DNA of 64,000 bases from Levilactobacillus yonginensis (GTDB taxonomy: Bacteria; Bacillota; Bacilli; Lactobacillales; Lactobacillaceae), in assembly GCF_964065165.1 (NCBI RefSeq), contig NZ_OZ061549.1, positions 992,001 through 1,056,000 of the forward strand. Direction: 5' to 3'. The translations under genes and the position numbers were made by a program. A model generated the notes under the pieces. The model was not told the DNA's origin. It made no database searches and saw nothing but the letters and a program-made list of their open reading frames with translations. This document shows, piece by piece, positions 7,952-18,293 of this stretch (positions are counted from its first letter, which is position 1; every line of letters starts with the position of its first letter).

Positions 7952-9787
7952 CTACTCTTTCAAATGATAATTATACGTCGAGACAATGATATTTTCCCGC
8001 GAGTTCAAAATCGTCCGTAGTCGTAACGCCGTTTGGTTATGCAAAACGTTTTGCCAAGGATGCCGAGGAACGAATTGGGGAACCAGGACCGTAGTCGTAA
8101 AGTTCCGCTCCGCCGCCCGCTTCGCAATCACATCACAGAACCGCAACGTTGGCGTCGCAATCGACCGGTAGGAGGAATGGATATCCACAAACCGTATGTC
8201 TGGGAACTCCTCTTTGAATTCTTGAGCCGTCTTATGCTCCTTCTCAGGGTTTTCATCGAAAGACACGTGCATCGCAATGACGTAGTCCCCAATGGACTGT
8301 GCATAATTAATGGCACCAGACGTTACCCGCGTGATGTTGCTGACCAGGACAATGACCGTTGCCCCATCGTATTGATGGATGTCCGCCTTTTCCTTAGCAG
8401 CAACCCGCAATTGCTTAGCCACATTGTGATAATGCTGATTGATTCGGTAGAACAACAGCAGGATCAATGGCATGATGATCAAATATGGCCAAACATTACC
8501 GAAGTGCAAGAACAGTAAGAAGATCACGAGGACCAGAGAAATGAGAGCCCCAATTAAGTTGATAAAGGCCTTACCCAGCCAGAATCCCTCACGTGTTCTA
8601 AACCAGTGAATAATCATTCCTGATTGTGACAACGTGAATGGTACGAAAACCCCAACCGCATACAGTGGAATCAGTAAGGTCGTTTGCCCATGGAAAATAA
8701 AGATCAGAACGATAGCCCCAACGGCCAAAGAAATAATTCCGTTAGAGTAACCCAACCGATCCCCTCTGTCCAGGTAGGCGTGGGGTAAGAACTTATCCTT
8801 AGCCAGGTTGTAAGCCAAGATTGGAAAGGCTGAGAACCCGGTGTTGGCTGCCACTGCCAAGATCATCGCAGTGGACAACTGAAGGATGTAATAGAAGACC
8901 CCGTGCCCGAAGACCCCGGTCCCAATTTGAGACAAGACGGTTTGGTTACTTTGTGGGCGAATTCCCATATAGTAACTCAAGAACGTAATCCCAGCGAAGA
9001 AGATGGCCAAGATACCCGCCATAATGGCTAAGGTCGCCGCAGCATTGTGCCGCTTCGGTTCCTTGAAGTTGGGCACAGCGTTACTGATGGCTTCCACCCC
9101 CGTCAGGGAAGAAGACCCAGACGAGAAGGCTCGGAAGAACAGCAACAGCGTCATGCCTTGGACGGGACCGTTAAACGAGGCCGCCGCGTGATACGTGATA
9201 TTACCCGTCACAATGTTGTAGAACCCAACCCCAATCATCACAATGATCATCAGAATGAAGAGGTAAACGGGAACCGTTAGAAACGCTGCCGATTCACGCA
9301 TCCCCCGTAAGTTCAACAACATAATACCAATCACAATTAAGACTGATACCCATACAGAATACGGATATAGCGCCGGAATTGCCGACGTAATCGCTTCAGT
9401 CCCAGAAGTCGTGGAAACCGCCACGGTCAACATGTAGTCAACGAGCAGCGAACCACCGGCAATCAATCCCGCCGATTGTCCCCAGTTCGTACTAGCTACA
9501 ACGTAGGCGCCCCCACCAGATGGGTAGGCATGAATAATTTGCTGGTAAGAAAGCGTAATCGCAAATAACAGAACTAAGACCAGTGCAGCAACCCACAATT
9601 GGTACATCAATGCAGCCGCTGACAAGGTAATTAGGACTGTGGTGATTTGCTCAGTACCATAAGCCACGGAAGATAACGCATCAGACGACAAGAGAGCCAG
9701 TGCTTTAAACTTGGTTAGTGCCTGACCGCCTTCGTCCATGGTCTTGAGGGGTTTTCCAATTAAAACCCGCTTTAAATAACGCCACAT
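7952..9787 (-). CDS. kimA: KimA-type high-affinity potassium importer (APC superfamily)
   Basis: This 611-residue protein aligns by eye along its full length with Bacillus subtilis KimA (YdaO), a K+/H+ symporter inhibited by c-di-AMP. Conserved blocks include IGKPLKTMDEGGQALTKFKA, LALLSSDALSSVAYGTEQI (residues 30-48), YPSGGGAYVVA and GSLLVDYMLTVAVS. Also present are SSSLTGVEAISNAVP and, in the cytoplasmic tail, IHSSYRSIATPTLRF. About 12 membrane segments precede a soluble USP-like C-terminal domain from about residue 460. It is a single gene. Promoter-proximal direct repeats lie upstream. An amino acid permease is the less likely alternative. Confidence 0.85.
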   Translation of the reverse strand: MWRYLKRVLIGKPLKTMDEGGQALTKFKALALLSSDALSSVAYGTEQITTVLITLSAAALMYQLWVAALVLVLLFAITLSYQQIIHAYPSGGGAYVVASTNWGQSAGLIAGGSLLVDYMLTVAVSTTSGTEAITSAIPALYPYSVWVSVLIVIGIMLLNLRGMRESAAFLTVPVYLFILMIIVMIGVGFYNIVTGNITYHAAASFNGPVQGMTLLLFFRAFSSGSSSLTGVEAISNAVPNFKEPKRHNAAATLAIMAGILAIFFAGITFLSYYMGIRPQSNQTVLSQIGTGVFGHGVFYYILQLSTAMILAVAANTGFSAFPILAYNLAKDKFLPHAYLDRGDRLGYSNGIISLAVGAIVLIFIFHGQTTLLIPLYAVGVFVPFTLSQSGMIIHWFRTREGFWLGKAFINLIGALISLVLVIFLLFLHFGNVWPYLIIMPLILLLFYRINQHYHNVAKQLRVAAKEKADIHQYDGATVIVLVSNITRVTSGAINYAQSIGDYVIAMHVSFDENPEKEHKTAQEFKEEFPDIRFVDIHSSYRSIATPTLRFCDVIAKRAAERNFTTTVLVPQFVPRHPWQNVLHNQTALRLRTILNSRENIIVSTYNYHLKE

Positions 9788-9899
9788 GACTATTTACTCC
9801 TTATCTCCATAAATAATGAAAACGGGCATTCACCCGCCGTATAATTGCTTGATTTAATTCAAGTTCGAATGCAGACGTAATTCTACTACAACTAGCTAA

Positions 9900-9947
9900 A
9901 CATTACCACAAATCTCTGACTTCGCAACCGAATATTTGGCAACCGAA
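9900..9947 (-). promoter_or_regulatory. Probable kimA promoter with tandem direct repeat
   Basis: Minus strand: -35 TTGCGA (9927-9922), 16-bp spacer, -10 TAATGT (9905-9900). The nonamer TTCGGTTGC occurs twice with a 15-bp period (9947-9939 and 9932-9924), the downstream copy overlapping the -35 box. I did not find the conserved core of the ydaO c-di-AMP riboswitch in this leader. Confidence 0.45.
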
Positions 9948-10159
9948 CTTTTCCATTATCCGGCAAAGCGTGAGAGAAATAAAGGGTTGTTTTTTACTTT
10001 GATTTATTGCTGCCCCTAAAGATTGATTTAACAGCACTTTATCCACTCACTTCCTCACGAAAGTTCACCACACGTATCGTGACGTTACCAGATAAAGACG
10101 CTCCCCTGCCATGTCGCTGAAAGAGGTGGCTACCAAACGCATCATCGGTACGCCAATAC
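9948..10159. other. Intergenic gap between kimA and groEL terminator
   Basis: There is no convincing ORF or RNA signature here. It contains only the upstream part of the kimA control region and AT-rich filler; the groEL terminator bounds it on the right. Confidence 0.5.
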
Positions 10160-10192
10160 AAAAAACGCCGACCCACAACGGATCGACGCCTT
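10160..10192 (-). terminator. Terminator of groES-groEL
   Basis: Minus strand hairpin GGCGTCGATCC / GGGTCGGCG followed by six Ts, just after the groEL stop. Confidence 0.85.
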
Positions 10193-10215
10193 CATTATCA
10201 ATAAATTGATGAAGC

Positions 10216-11850
<1,635 letters not shown>

Positions 11851-11898
11851 TCACCTCATACTAAATTTTTTAATTACGCTCTGTATCAGTGGGAAAGG

Positions 11899-12183
11899 TT
11901 AGTCAACAACTGCAACTAAGTCCTTTTCGTGTAAAACAAGGTACGTCGAGTCTTGGTACTTAACTTCCGTGCCGGCATACTTGTCGAACAATACCTTGTC
12001 GCCAACTTTAACAGTTGGGGCTACCTTATCGCCATTGTCTAACACACGGCCATCACCAACAGCAACAACGTTTGCCGTTGAAGGCTTTTCCTGCGCATTA
12101 CTTGCCAAAACAATGCCACCAACCGTGGTTTCTTCTTCTTGTGGTTGATCCAAAATGACGCGGTCTCCTAATGGTTTTAACAC
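11899..12183 (-). CDS. groES: Co-chaperonin GroES (10 kDa)
   Basis: This 94-residue co-chaperonin caps the GroEL ring. The protein begins at a GTG at 12183 with the universal LKPLGDRV motif directly after the start and GGAGGG 8 bp upstream. The reading frame stays open upstream through the CIRCE site, but that part is not GroES. The mobile-loop region ([20 protein letters not shown], residues about 17-36) and the roof segment [10 protein letters not shown] are clear. It is the first gene of the operon. Confidence 0.98.
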   Translation of the reverse strand: MLKPLGDRVILDQPQEEETTVGGIVLASNAQEKPSTANVVAVGDGRVLDNGDKVAPTVKVGDKVLFDKYAGTEVKYQDSTYLVLHEKDLVAVVD

Positions 12184-12209
12184 TTGAATCCCTCCAATAA
12201 ACTTACTTT

Positions 12210-12245
12210 TTAGCACTGTTAGCACTTGACTAACATAAGTGCTAA
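12210..12245. promoter_or_regulatory. CIRCE operator (HrcA) with an extra half-site
   Basis: TTAGCACTT-N9-AAGTGCTAA at 12219-12245 matches the CIRCE inverted repeat, with one symmetric change in the last base of each arm. A further partial copy, TTAGCACTG, lies immediately beside it at 12210-12218. It sits between the promoter and groES, where HrcA would repress transcription. Confidence 0.95.
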
Positions 12246-12256
12246 TCACAATATCT

Positions 12257-12285
12257 AATATATGGTTTTTTTCGCTAAAAATCAA
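12257..12285 (-). promoter_or_regulatory. groESL promoter
   Basis: Minus strand: -35 TTGATT (12285-12280), 17-bp spacer, -10 TATATT (12262-12257). CIRCE starts 12 bp downstream of the -10 box, the normal arrangement. Confidence 0.72.
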
Positions 12286-12603
12286 GGAATTTGACAAACT
12301 ATTTTGCAACCGTTTCCGGAAATGCCTTAGCACCCATGAAAGCTCGCGAAAAATTAAATATTTGATAGCCGTTGACCTTTGTTTGGGGCTGAAGGCTGAA
12401 AAATAAACTACTGGTGTCAGCCCAGCATTAGCAACATTGCTACGACCAAATCTCTTCGCACTACGACGATCAGAGATTCCGCCTGTTATGGGGCCTATGC
12501 CACCATAGCTGATTAAATGACCCACTCCGTTTCCTAATTTAGGTGCTAGCACGATTGCTACAGCAGGTTTGACTAGCCTTCAAAGCTTTCAATTCTTCGT
12601 CAA
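12286..12603 (-). other. Gap between groES promoter and rex terminator; possible coding remnant
   Basis: No intact gene is visible. On the minus strand a stretch of about 75 codons from 12570 is open and reads as a Gly-rich, partly hydrophobic peptide (for example [20 protein letters not shown]). A stop codon lies just upstream of it and no ribosome binding site is seen. In some related lactobacilli a membrane protease gene is recalled between rex and groES. Whether this is a remnant of such a gene cannot be told by eye. Confidence 0.3.
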
Positions 12604-12606
12604 CGC

Positions 12607-12638
12607 AAAAAAAGAAGCCATGATTTTATCACGGCTTC
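12607..12638 (-). terminator. Terminator of rex
   Basis: Minus strand: GAAGCCGTGA / TCATGGCTTC (one mismatch) with a short AT-rich loop, then T7. It lies about 35 bp after the rex stop. Confidence 0.87.
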
Positions 12639-12673
12639 CCCTCACCTAAGTGACGCATTGCAATACGCGTTGC

Positions 12674-13312
12674 TTAGTTTTTATCGTTATAATGTTCCAA
12701 GAAATAGATCAACGTTTGCAACTCGTTGGTCAAATCAACGTTTTGTACCCGAATGTTTTTTGGCACCGTGATCCGCAGTGGTGTGAAGTTCAAGATACCC
12801 TTGATACCACCAGCAATGGCGTTGTTCGTTACCTCTTGTGCAACGGGTGATGGCACGGTCAAAATTGCCACTTCAATCTGTTGTTCTTCCAGCTGCGTTC
12901 GTAAATCAGTCATAGGATAGATCGGTACCCCACTCTGAATGGTGTTTGCGATGTCTTCATTCACGTCAAAAGCTGCACTGATCCGAACATTACTGTCTTG
13001 GTGAAAGTTGAAATTCAACAACGCGTGACCCAAGTTACCAACACCGATCAAGGCAACGTTGGTCAAGCGATCTTGGTTCAAGATCTTCTTGAAAAACTTC
13101 AATAAACTTTCGACATCATATCCGTAACCTCGTTTACCTAGGGCACCGAAGTAGGAAAAATCACGCCGAATAGTTGCAGAATCAACTTTAACGGCCTCTG
13201 ATAGCTCGGTCGATGAAACACGTGTCTTGTCCGCGTCCAGCAAAATATTCAGGTAACGGTAGTAAATTGGTAACCGTTTAGCTGTTGCGCGGGGAATCTT
13301 TTGGTCTGTCAA
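12674..13312 (-). CDS. rex: Redox-sensing transcriptional repressor Rex
   Basis: Rex binds DNA when NADH/NAD+ is low and controls fermentative and NAD-regenerating genes. The 212-residue protein has an N-terminal winged helix ([17 protein letters not shown], then [24 protein letters not shown]) and the Rossmann fold with [16 protein letters not shown] near residue 90. The conserved C-terminal helix segment is [11 protein letters not shown]. The start is a TTG at 13312 with AGGAGGG well spaced upstream. It has its own promoter with Rex-like half-sites and its own terminator. Confidence 0.95.
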   Translation of the reverse strand: MTDQKIPRATAKRLPIYYRYLNILLDADKTRVSSTELSEAVKVDSATIRRDFSYFGALGKRGYGYDVESLLKFFKKILNQDRLTNVALIGVGNLGHALLNFNFHQDSNVRISAAFDVNEDIANTIQSGVPIYPMTDLRTQLEEQQIEVAILTVPSPVAQEVTNNAIAGGIKGILNFTPLRITVPKNIRVQNVDLTNELQTLIYFLEHYNDKN

Positions 13313-13408
13313 ATGAGGGCCCTCCTAATCAATAGCACTCGTTGTCACTCCGTAAATGACAACATACACTTTAAATACAATCCGATTGTGAAATTAACTT
13401 TCTTAAAG

Positions 13409-13460
13409 ATTATAGCATAACCACTCGTCTTGTGAAACAAATTGCAAATATTTTTCACAA
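13409..13460 (-). promoter_or_regulatory. rex promoter with possible Rex half-sites
   Basis: Minus strand: -35 TTTCAC (13437-13432), 17-bp spacer, extended -10 TGCTATAAT (core 13414-13409). TTGTGAA half-sites occur on the plus strand at 13386 and 13430, and TTCACAA at 13454-13460; the 13430 copy overlaps the -35 box. The halves do not combine into a clean 18-bp Rex box, so autoregulation is only suggested. Confidence 0.5.
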
Positions 13461-13782
13461 TTTTTTACAAATTTCGGTCTAGAGTCAGAATATGATAAAA
13501 TAGATTGTATTGGTAACCATTGTGCTTAGCCCCCACGGCTGGTAGCGTCCCATCGCGGTTTACTCGCTGATTACGGTTCGCAATTACTCACCAAAAAGCG
13601 CTTGATCAAGTCTCAACTTGTCACATCTAAATTCTTCACTAACTTTAATAAACTTGCCATAACTAATTAAGGGACTCAAGTCTTCAGCCGTCATTAAATT
13701 TACCAGCAGTGGTAATTCCCCGCTGGCATCCCTTCCAAAAAAATTAAAATTGAATTTTCGAACATAAGGAGGTTGGTTCAAC
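13461..13782. other. Gap between rex and the ABC-F gene
   Basis: I see no gene in this 320-bp stretch. A possible -10 (TATGAT) lies near 13491-13496 for the downstream gene, but no matching -35 is convincing. This leaves a long leader of about 280 bp before the ABC-F start. Antibiotic-responsive attenuators are known before some ABC-F genes, but no terminator-type hairpin with a T-run was found here. Confidence 0.35.
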
Positions 13783-15735
13783 GTGATTCTATTACAAGTG
13801 CAACAAGTGACGCGTCGGTTTGGTGCCACCGTTTTATTTGAGAATGTCAGTATGGATGTCCCTGAACACGGTCGAGTCGCTCTCGTTGGCCGTAACGGCG
13901 CGGGTAAGTCGACTCTGCTCAAGATGATTGCCGGAGAAACCCGGCCTGACGTTGGCCAGATCACCACCAAGCGTGGCCTGACAATGGGCTATCAAGCACA
14001 AAATGCTGGCCTGGCCTCCACCAAAACCGTTTGGAACGAAATGCTGAGCGTCTTCGCAAAACTCCGTGCCATGGAAAATCGGATTCACGAATTAGAAGTC
14101 GATATGAGTGACCCCACCGTCATTGCGGACGAAGAACGCTTTCAACAGGTCAGTGCCACTTATGATCAATTACAACAAGACTTCAGCGACCAAAATGGTT
14201 ACGGCTATCAGGCCGAAATTCGCGGCGTATTGCATGGATTTGAATTTGGTGAGGAATACTATGACAAACCCATCAATGAACTATCCGGTGGTCAGCGAAC
14301 TCAGCTTGCCCTGGCGAAACTCCTATTGGAACGCCCCGACCTCTTAATCCTCGATGAACCCACCAACCACTTGGACGTTGAAACCTTAACCTGGTTGGAA
14401 GGCTACCTGCAGGGGTATCCGGGCGCTATCCTGGTTGTTTCTCATGACCGGTACTTCCTGGACCACGTAGTCAACGACGTCTACGATATGGCACACGGGG
14501 GCTTGGTTCACTACCCTGGTAACTACTCCCATTACATTTCATCAAAGGCCGAACGGCTCCGCCAGGAATGGAAGGAATACGACAAGCAACAAGCTGAAAT
14601 CGGCAAACTTGAGGACTTTGTGAATAAAAATATCGTTCGCGCTTCCACAACCAAACGAGCCCAGGCTCGCCGGAAACAGTTGGAAAAAATGGACAAGATG
14701 GATAAGCCTGAGGGTGACGAAAAAGTTGCCCGGTTCACCTTTAAGCCCCACCGACAGAGTGGTAACGTGGTCCTGGACGTCGTTAATGGTGCAGTTGGAT
14801 ACGATGATCAGATTCTCTGTCAGCCCGTTAACCTAGATATTAAGAAACATCAGGCTGTTGCCATTGTTGGTCCCAACGGGATTGGAAAATCAACTCTCTT
14901 GAAAACGATTCTCGGTCGAATCCCGGCTATTCAGGGCCAAATCATCTTTGGTACCGGTGTGGATGCCGGCTACTACGACCAAGATCAAGCGACACTCCAC
15001 GATAAGAAAACCGTTTTGCATGAGCTTTGGGACGATCATCCCACTACACCGGAGGGCGATATTCGTTCGATTCTAGGCAGCTTTCTCTTTACTGGAAGTG
15101 ACGTCGACAAATCTGTCCACAGCCTTAGTGGTGGGGAACGGGCCCGGCTCCTTTTAACGAAACTGGCCCTGCGCCACGACAACTTCTTAATGTTGGACGA
15201 ACCAACGAACCATTTAGACATCGATAGTCGTGAAGTGTTAGAAACCGCCCTGAACGAGTTTGACGGCACCATTCTTTTCGTTTCCCACGACCGGTACTTC
15301 ATCAACCAAGTAGCCACGCAAGTCGTTGAGCTAGCACCGACGGGCACTACGCGTTACTTGGGTGACTACGATTACTACGTATCTAAGAAGGCTGAGCAAG
15401 ATGCCTATGCTGCCAAAGAAGCAGCTGAAGCAGAGGCTGCTCACCCAACGGTCACAGCTCCCAAGCAAACGCAGGTCGACTATCAACAACAGAAGGAACA
15501 GCAAAAAGCCAAACGGAAATTAAGCCGGCAAGTAGACGCGCTTGAAGAAAGACTCGGCGATTTAGAAAAGCAAAAGACCGCAGTTGAAACCGAAATGAGT
15601 GCACCGGAAAACTTTAACGACGCCGGCAAACTCGGTGATCTTCAAGCTGATTTGACCCGAATTACGACAGAACTCGACAATACCGAGACTGACTGGACTG
15701 AAAAAAGCCTGGCGTTAGAGGAATTTGAGAATTAA
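13783..15735 (+). CDS. ABC-F family ATPase (ribosome-associated, YdiF-like)
   Basis: This is a 650-residue soluble protein with two ABC ATPase domains and no membrane segments. The first Walker A is GRNGAGKST (about residue 36) with signature LSGGQRTQLALAKL; the second is GPNGIGKST (about 363) with LSGGERARLLLTKL. Both Walker B sites read LDEPTNHLD. A charged linker lies between about 240 and 320, and a C-terminal coiled coil starts at about residue 570 (QQQKEQQKAKRKLSRQ). ABC-F proteins act on the ribosomal E site in translation control or antibiotic protection. The layout resembles B. subtilis YdiF. The GTG start follows AAGGAGG. Confidence 0.92.
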   Translation: MILLQVQQVTRRFGATVLFENVSMDVPEHGRVALVGRNGAGKSTLLKMIAGETRPDVGQITTKRGLTMGYQAQNAGLASTKTVWNEMLSVFAKLRAMENRIHELEVDMSDPTVIADEERFQQVSATYDQLQQDFSDQNGYGYQAEIRGVLHGFEFGEEYYDKPINELSGGQRTQLALAKLLLERPDLLILDEPTNHLDVETLTWLEGYLQGYPGAILVVSHDRYFLDHVVNDVYDMAHGGLVHYPGNYSHYISSKAERLRQEWKEYDKQQAEIGKLEDFVNKNIVRASTTKRAQARRKQLEKMDKMDKPEGDEKVARFTFKPHRQSGNVVLDVVNGAVGYDDQILCQPVNLDIKKHQAVAIVGPNGIGKSTLLKTILGRIPAIQGQIIFGTGVDAGYYDQDQATLHDKKTVLHELWDDHPTTPEGDIRSILGSFLFTGSDVDKSVHSLSGGERARLLLTKLALRHDNFLMLDEPTNHLDIDSREVLETALNEFDGTILFVSHDRYFINQVATQVVELAPTGTTRYLGDYDYYVSKKAEQDAYAAKEAAEAEAAHPTVTAPKQTQVDYQQQKEQQKAKRKLSRQVDALEERLGDLEKQKTAVETEMSAPENFNDAGKLGDLQADLTRITTELDNTETDWTEKSLALEEFEN

Positions 15736-15764
15736 CGCGATTTAGTTTAAACCAGATAGCATTA

Positions 15765-15796
15765 GGGCCTGAGACAACCATCTCGGGTCCTTTTTT
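15765..15796 (+). terminator. Terminator of the ABC-F gene
   Basis: Stem GGGCCTGAGA / TCTCGGGTCC (two G-U pairs) with a 5-nt loop, followed by six Ts. Confidence 0.87.
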
Positions 15797-15957
15797 AATT
15801 TCCAATTCTACCGGAGCCGGCGAGTGGTTAACCCCTTCTTGTTTCCTCCCCATTTTTTATCTAATAATAGCTGACAATTTTAGAAACCGCCTTCTTAAAC
15901 ATGATATAATTCATTGAACATCGATTCCGGGGAACTAAAAATTAGGGGGACAATACC

Positions 15958-16788
15958 ATGAAAAAGTTGCTAATAGCTGGACTCATTGCCATTATCGCAA
16001 TATTTGGTCTATCACAATCTGGATCAGCTAAGACTAAATATTCGATTCAAAAACAATCATTTTGGCAAAAAACAACCATTAATCGTGCTAAATATCCAAA
16101 GAAGTCGATTGCAGTCTGGAATGCTAAACATACCAAGGTAAAGTTTTATTTGAAAGACTACCCCAACAACTCTTGGTATGGCCGTGGTAGCGAAATACTA
16201 AAGCACGGCAAGACCACCGCTAAGTACACTTACGTCACTGGGCACAACAAAAAGCATAATGACCTAGTCTCGGGATACGTTTGGCATGGTAACTTAGAAT
16301 TAGGATTCGGCAAGGAGGAGCTTAGATCAAATTATGTGCTCTTAGACTTCTTTGTAAACAATGGTGACTACCTTAGTTATCTCAAAAAATCGCCATCTCA
16401 AAAAATAACTCGTGAAATCATCAAGCTGTTTCCGAATAACAAAGTAACGCTTAACATGACAAACATTGCTGCAGTAACTAATGCGAGTTACTTCCCCGAC
16501 ATTGCTCCGTCACCATATTCTGTCAAACCTGATTTGACCAAGTATACCGTCGTTAAATTCCCAAAAATAATTGCTTACCTGAATGCCAGTAAAAATACAC
16601 CCGTAAAGACACGCATCAAGAAAGTAAAAGCAATTTTAGCTTCCTACGGGTACACGACCAACAAGTTAAAACACCTCTCAAAAAACTACCAAATTGGCCT
16701 TAACATCGTTGATAGTACGTATCGGACTACCTATAGTGGCTCAAATATGGATAGTGGGTATGCCTTCATTATCGGTAAGCACAACTAA
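15958..16788 (+). CDS. Secreted protein of unknown function
   Basis: This 276-residue protein starts with a classical signal peptide: MKK, a hydrophobic core to about residue 22, and likely cleavage after GSAK or nearby. The mature part is rich in Lys, Tyr, Asn and Thr, with an N-terminal piece of the kind seen in small Lactobacillus surface-associated proteins (ARYPKKSIAVWNAKHTKVKF-like). No catalytic motif, LPXTG signal or membrane anchor is visible. The gene stands alone, with AGGGGG before the ATG and a strong terminator after it. Its lower G+C and lysine-rich composition differ from its neighbours. I do not recognise the family. Confidence 0.75.
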   Translation: MKKLLIAGLIAIIAIFGLSQSGSAKTKYSIQKQSFWQKTTINRAKYPKKSIAVWNAKHTKVKFYLKDYPNNSWYGRGSEILKHGKTTAKYTYVTGHNKKHNDLVSGYVWHGNLELGFGKEELRSNYVLLDFFVNNGDYLSYLKKSPSQKITREIIKLFPNNKVTLNMTNIAAVTNASYFPDIAPSPYSVKPDLTKYTVVKFPKIIAYLNASKNTPVKTRIKKVKAILASYGYTTNKLKHLSKNYQIGLNIVDSTYRTTYSGSNMDSGYAFIIGKHN

Positions 16789-16808
16789 TCCTAACAATAA
16801 CGCACAGC

Positions 16809-16844
16809 AAAAAGGACGGTCGCATTAAATGTGACCGTCCTTTT
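16809..16844 (+). terminator. Terminator of the secreted-protein gene
   Basis: Stem AAAAGGACGGTC / GACCGTCCTTTT with a short loop. It is symmetric enough to act in both directions. Confidence 0.9.
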
Positions 16845-17187
16845 CTGATACCATTGTATTCTTTTAACTAGGCGTTGAAAGATAAATCATCTGCCCTAAT
16901 CCAGTATTAGCGAGCACTGATACCGTCAAGTTCATGTAATCGCACCCCGCAGGCTAGCGATTCCGCCGTCTCTGATTGCAATTTATCCTAATAAACAGCA
17001 GAAGGTCTTGCGAATACCATTCTTTACGAGCTACTTGATAGTAAATTCACAATTTTTAGTTGGCAAAGGAAATCTGTGCGAGCTGGTGGCCGGTAAGGTG
17101 GAAAGACACACTGAATTGCCTGGCTTACCGGGTAATATTAGCGTTATATCTGGCTTAACCGCAACACAAAGACTTTCAATCTTTAAA
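16845..17187. other. Gap between the secreted-protein gene and tsaD
   Basis: No gene is supported here. The only structure noted is an 8-bp inverted repeat, CCGGTAAG (17090-17097) and CTTACCGG (17124-17131), with a 26-nt loop, about 60-100 bp past the tsaD stop. It has no T-run. Confidence 0.4.
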
Positions 17188-18261
17188 CTATTTAACGGGA
17201 TCAGCCACCCAGTCGAATTCCAAACTAGGATCAGCATTCAACGTTGCGTCAGTAAAGACGCCGTGCTTAAACGCCACGTAGGCAAACGCCCCAATCATGG
17301 CAGCATTATCGCCACACAACTTGAGGGGAGCTTTAACTAGATGAGTCGTAGGATTGCTGGATAAATCACGTTCCAAACGTTCACGCAGCCCCTGATTGGC
17401 AGCCACACCACCAGCCAAGATCAATTGCTTAACGGGATAATCAGCCAGTGCCCGCTGGGTCTTCTCAGCTAAAACATCAACGACCGCCTGTTGGAAACTA
17501 GCGGACAAATCCTGCTTATTCAGGGTTTCGCCAATCTGATCAGCATGGTGCGTGGTGTTGATGAAAGCACTCTTCAACCCACTAAAACTAAAGTCGAAGT
17601 TGTCGTCCTTTTCCATTGCCCGGGGAAACTTGAACGTATCGTGGCCTTGGTGGGCCCACTCATCAACCGTCTTACCAGCTGGGTAGTTAACCCCCATGAC
17701 CCGGCCGACTTTGTCATAAGCTTCACCGGCAGCGTCATCCCGCGTTTCACCGATGATTTCAAATTCATTTTCAGCTGGCATGTAAACCAGCTCGGTATGC
17801 CCTCCTGAAACTAACAGCGCCATAGCTGGAAATTCAATTGGTTCCACGTAACGGGCCGCATAGATGTGTCCCGCCATATGATTAACCGGGATCAAGGGTA
17901 AATTGTGGGCAAAAGCCACCGTCTTAGCCGCCGTCACACCAATCAACAAAGCCCCAACCAAACCAGGACCATAAGTCACAGCCACGGCGTCCAAATCATC
18001 ATAGCCGACCTGGGCTTCGTTCAAAGCATCAGCGATGCATAACGTTACTTCTTCAATGTGATGCCGACTGGCAACCTCGGGCACAACGCCGCCAAACCGT
18101 TGGTGGCTCTTAATCTGAGTTGCCACAATGTTGGACAAGATTTTACGTCCGTCTTCAATCACCGCCACACTCGTTTCGTCACAACTCGACTCAAATGCTA
18201 AAATTAAATTTCGCTTATCCGTTGGACTCACTCCCTTTTTTAAACTCCCAAACATTCTCAC
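17188..18261 (-). CDS. tsaD: tRNA N6-adenosine threonylcarbamoyltransferase TsaD
   Basis: TsaD transfers the threonylcarbamoyl group to A37 of ANN-decoding tRNAs (t6A), working with TsaB. The 357-residue ASKHA-fold protein has [14 protein letters not shown] near the N-terminus, the metal-binding [10 protein letters not shown] (about 120-130), [11 protein letters not shown] and the C-terminal [11 protein letters not shown] and [10 protein letters not shown] motifs. The exact start is uncertain: the first ATG at 18261 has a weak binding site, and the extra 10-15 residues before KRNLILAF are not conserved. It is the last gene of the tsaB-rimI-tsaD cluster. Confidence 0.95.
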   Translation of the reverse strand: MRMFGSLKKGVSPTDKRNLILAFESSCDETSVAVIEDGRKILSNIVATQIKSHQRFGGVVPEVASRHHIEEVTLCIADALNEAQVGYDDLDAVAVTYGPGLVGALLIGVTAAKTVAFAHNLPLIPVNHMAGHIYAARYVEPIEFPAMALLVSGGHTELVYMPAENEFEIIGETRDDAAGEAYDKVGRVMGVNYPAGKTVDEWAHQGHDTFKFPRAMEKDDNFDFSFSGLKSAFINTTHHADQIGETLNKQDLSASFQQAVVDVLAEKTQRALADYPVKQLILAGGVAANQGLRERLERDLSSNPTTHLVKAPLKLCGDNAAMIGAFAYVAFKHGVFTDATLNADPSLEFDWVADPVK

Positions 18262-18293
18262 AAAAAAAACGAGCGGCCAAGCGCCAACTCGCC

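Noticed and set aside
9788..9900. ydaO-type c-di-AMP riboswitch before kimA
   Set aside because: Expected from Bacillus, but I could not find its conserved core or the typical length and terminator. Only a covariance search could settle it.
12184..12552. N-terminal extension of groES to 217 residues
   Set aside because: The frame is open upstream, but it runs through the promoter and CIRCE operator. GroES homology and the ribosome binding site place the start at the GTG at 12183.
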